Origin: Winogradskyella pelagia
Lineage (GTDB): Bacteria; Bacteroidota; Bacteroidia; Flavobacteriales; Flavobacteriaceae
NCBI RefSeq assembly: GCF_017581965.1
Contig: NZ_JAGEVF010000009.1
Location: forward strand, 62,001-126,000
DNA: 64,000 bases
Direction: 5' to 3'
Shown here: in pieces, positions 62,715 to 64,000 of the stretch
Layout of the letters: each line of letters opens with the position of its first letter
Position numbering within the stretch: position 1 is the stretch's first letter
Notes under the pieces: generated by a model
Database searches by the model: none
What the model saw: the letters and a program-made list of their open reading frames with translations, nothing else
Told to the model about the DNA's origin: nothing
Program-made: the position numbers and the translations under genes

Positions 62715-62813
62715 ATAATCCTGAAATTGACAGTTGCTGAGGCTTATTGCAATAAGGCGGCGTTTAAGTTTGAAGGCGCCTTATAGAAGCTGCATTATAT
62801 AAATCTGAAAAAC
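62715..62813 (+). pseudogene. Decayed remnant of a sulfatase C-terminus
   Basis: Reading from 62721, LKLTVAEAYCNKAAFKFEGAL, a stop, then KLHYINLKN aligns without gaps to LNSPVADAYFDKGSFEFEGTL and KKLHFKYLEE at the end of the intact sulfatase (61975-62049). By eye 56 of 75 bases match. The in-frame TAG at 62784-62786 and the lack of any upstream reading frame make it a relic. It implies a second sulfatase copy once stood here. Confidence 0.78.
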
Positions 62814-62847
62814 TCATATGAGTTATAAAAGAAAAAAAACGATTCAC

Positions 62848-64000
62848 ATGAAACATATTAAATTATGCATTGCAATCCTATTAGGATTCACTATCATAGG
62901 TTGCAAGCAAACCAACAACAAAAGCGAAACAGTTACAACACAGAGTGACTCACCATACATGGGCGGAGAGGTAGAACTCGTAGAAGCCCCCAATGGAGCA
63001 ATTACCAACAAGCGACTTATTGACGGAATTGATAAAGTAGCCTGGGTTGAGCCTTCTATAGAACAGCCAGCTGAAGGCATTTGGGTGCTTGGTGGCTACG
63101 GACTTGCACCTATTTCAATCATTGATACTGAGGAAGGATTAATAGCTTTTGATTGTGGTGACACCAAGCATGACGGCGAAATTCTGCTGGAAGCCATTCG
63201 AACTGTTAGCGACAAACCTATTAAAGCCATAATCTATGGACACTCGCATACTGCTTTTGGTGCGGGAGTATTTGCAGAAGGCAATAAAGATATCATGATC
63301 ATAGGTCATCCCAATCTTAACGCTGTGGTTGAATCGAACATGAAGGCAGCGGGATTTCCAGCCTATTTCCCAGAGATCGGACCCTATCTAACAGCCAGAG
63401 GCTTAATCCAGTTTAACGCCTTTATGCCAAAAGAAGGTCCAGATGCCTTTGTCGTAAATACGACGTTTCCTGAAGATTTCACACTAGACTTTTTACCCGT
63501 AAATACACCGGTTGAGGATGGTCAGGAAATGACTGTTCTAGGTCAGAAAATGCAGTTTTTCACCAAGTATGGTTCTGATGATAAAGTGCACACAACGGTT
63601 TGGCTTCCTGAGCGTAAAATTCTATTTACCACGATGCTGTGGTCGAGTCCACCACAATTGTATTCTGTTCGGGGTGATGTTTTTCGCGATCCACGTCTAT
63701 GGATCAAGGGATTAAAATTTAATCGTGATTTAGAGCCTGAAGTGCTCATTTCGGCTGCGGCAAAACCAGTGGTTGGAAAAGAAGAAGTCGCAAAACGATT
63801 AGAAGGCTATTTAGATGGAGCAAGTTTTGTACTAGACCAAACCTTGAGAGGAATTATTGGCGGAAAAACACCTGATGAACTGCGTCATTTGGTAAAACTT
63901 CCGGAGTATTTAAAGGCGGTTCCTAACAATCTTGAAAACTATGGTGAGGTATCTGCTTATCCTCCAGCTATCTATTACCAGTCTGTTGGTTGGTACGATA
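62848..64000 (+). CDS. Lipoprotein of the alkylsulfatase (SdsA1/BDS1-like) metallo-beta-lactamase family, partial, atypical metal site
   Basis: The 5' 384 codons of a gene that runs off the right edge. It has a lipobox at Cys19 (FTIIGC), the motif SPYMGGEV (35-42), and an MBL-fold domain recognisable from IWVLGGYGLAPISIIDTEEGLIAFDCGDTKHDGEILLE, HSH at 132-134, VRGDVFRDPRLW, LRGIIGGKTPDEL and YGEVSAYPPAIYYQSVGWYD, which are landmarks of type III alkylsulfatases. Several canonical metal ligands are absent: the Asp-His of HxHxDH is Ala136-Phe137, the Glu of AEN is Met263, and the later His is near Ala304. It may use a different metal site or not be a sulfatase. Confidence 0.85.
   Translation, partial: MKHIKLCIAILLGFTIIGCKQTNNKSETVTTQSDSPYMGGEVELVEAPNGAITNKRLIDGIDKVAWVEPSIEQPAEGIWVLGGYGLAPISIIDTEEGLIAFDCGDTKHDGEILLEAIRTVSDKPIKAIIYGHSHTAFGAGVFAEGNKDIMIIGHPNLNAVVESNMKAAGFPAYFPEIGPYLTARGLIQFNAFMPKEGPDAFVVNTTFPEDFTLDFLPVNTPVEDGQEMTVLGQKMQFFTKYGSDDKVHTTVWLPERKILFTTMLWSSPPQLYSVRGDVFRDPRLWIKGLKFNRDLEPEVLISAAAKPVVGKEEVAKRLEGYLDGASFVLDQTLRGIIGGKTPDELRHLVKLPEYLKAVPNNLENYGEVSAYPPAIYYQSVGWYD

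Overview
The window looks like the chromosome of a marine flavobacterium (Bacteroidota, Flavobacteriaceae). Most of it is A+T-rich. Several genes are preceded by the Bacteroidota -7 promoter element TAnnTTTG, and Shine-Dalgarno sequences are nearly absent. One protein carries a C-terminal type IX secretion (Por) sorting domain. Many genes belong to families I associate with this phylum, such as DUF6503, DUF4468, DUF5694, DUF6952, YtxJ and LytTR/LytS pairs. The genus cannot be read from the sequence.

Layout. 0.1-8 kb: smpB, a lipoprotein, a fused NTF2-like/histidine phosphatase protein, a deoxynucleoside salvage pair (deoC-deoD), a TraB/GumN protein and clpB. 8-13 kb: ytxJ, a small secreted protein, an unusually long RluA-type pseudouridine synthase, and divergent fahA and glyA. 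13-26 kb: a type IX-secreted FG-GAP protein, a LytTR/LytS two-component system, two translationally coupled Tiki-superfamily proteins, several envelope lipoproteins, the 4.5S SRP RNA gene, an SDR oxidoreductase, a small transaldolase and a thioredoxin-fold protein without catalytic cysteines. 27-35 kb: an ABC-F ATPase, then a peroxide-defence block (katG and an ankyrin protein on +, a peroxiredoxin-thioredoxin-DUF6952 operon on -) and nhaC. 36-53 kb: mostly housekeeping and regulation (a PLP trans-sulfuration enzyme divergent from an Lrp regulator, a LuxR/PAS regulator, lpdA, an ECF sigma/mechanosensitive-channel cluster, a DEAD-box-type helicase, pabB, and tilS-ade-YheT-YifB). 53.6-55.8 kb: a membrane-anchored TPR protein.

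55.9-64 kb is a distinct accessory locus, visibly richer in G+C from the sulfatase onwards. It holds three predicted outer-membrane proteins, a TetR regulator, a lipoprotein type I (formylglycine) arylsulfatase, another small outer-membrane protein, and a lipoprotein of the alkylsulfatase metallo-beta-lactamase family that runs off the right edge. I infer that it takes up and hydrolyses a sulfate ester.

The most interesting points are in this locus. (1) The alkylsulfatase-family protein keeps the fold landmarks but has lost most of the canonical metal ligands. (2) A decayed copy of the sulfatase C-terminus, aligning without gaps over 25 codons and broken by an in-frame stop, lies between the small outer-membrane protein and the MBL gene. 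A fainter, shortened echo lies directly after the intact sulfatase. Together they suggest a former sulfatase array or an unrecognised repeat. (3) The two enzymes share an SP(P/Y)MGGEV motif just after their lipidated cysteines.

I saw no tRNA, rRNA, insertion sequence, CRISPR array or phage genes.
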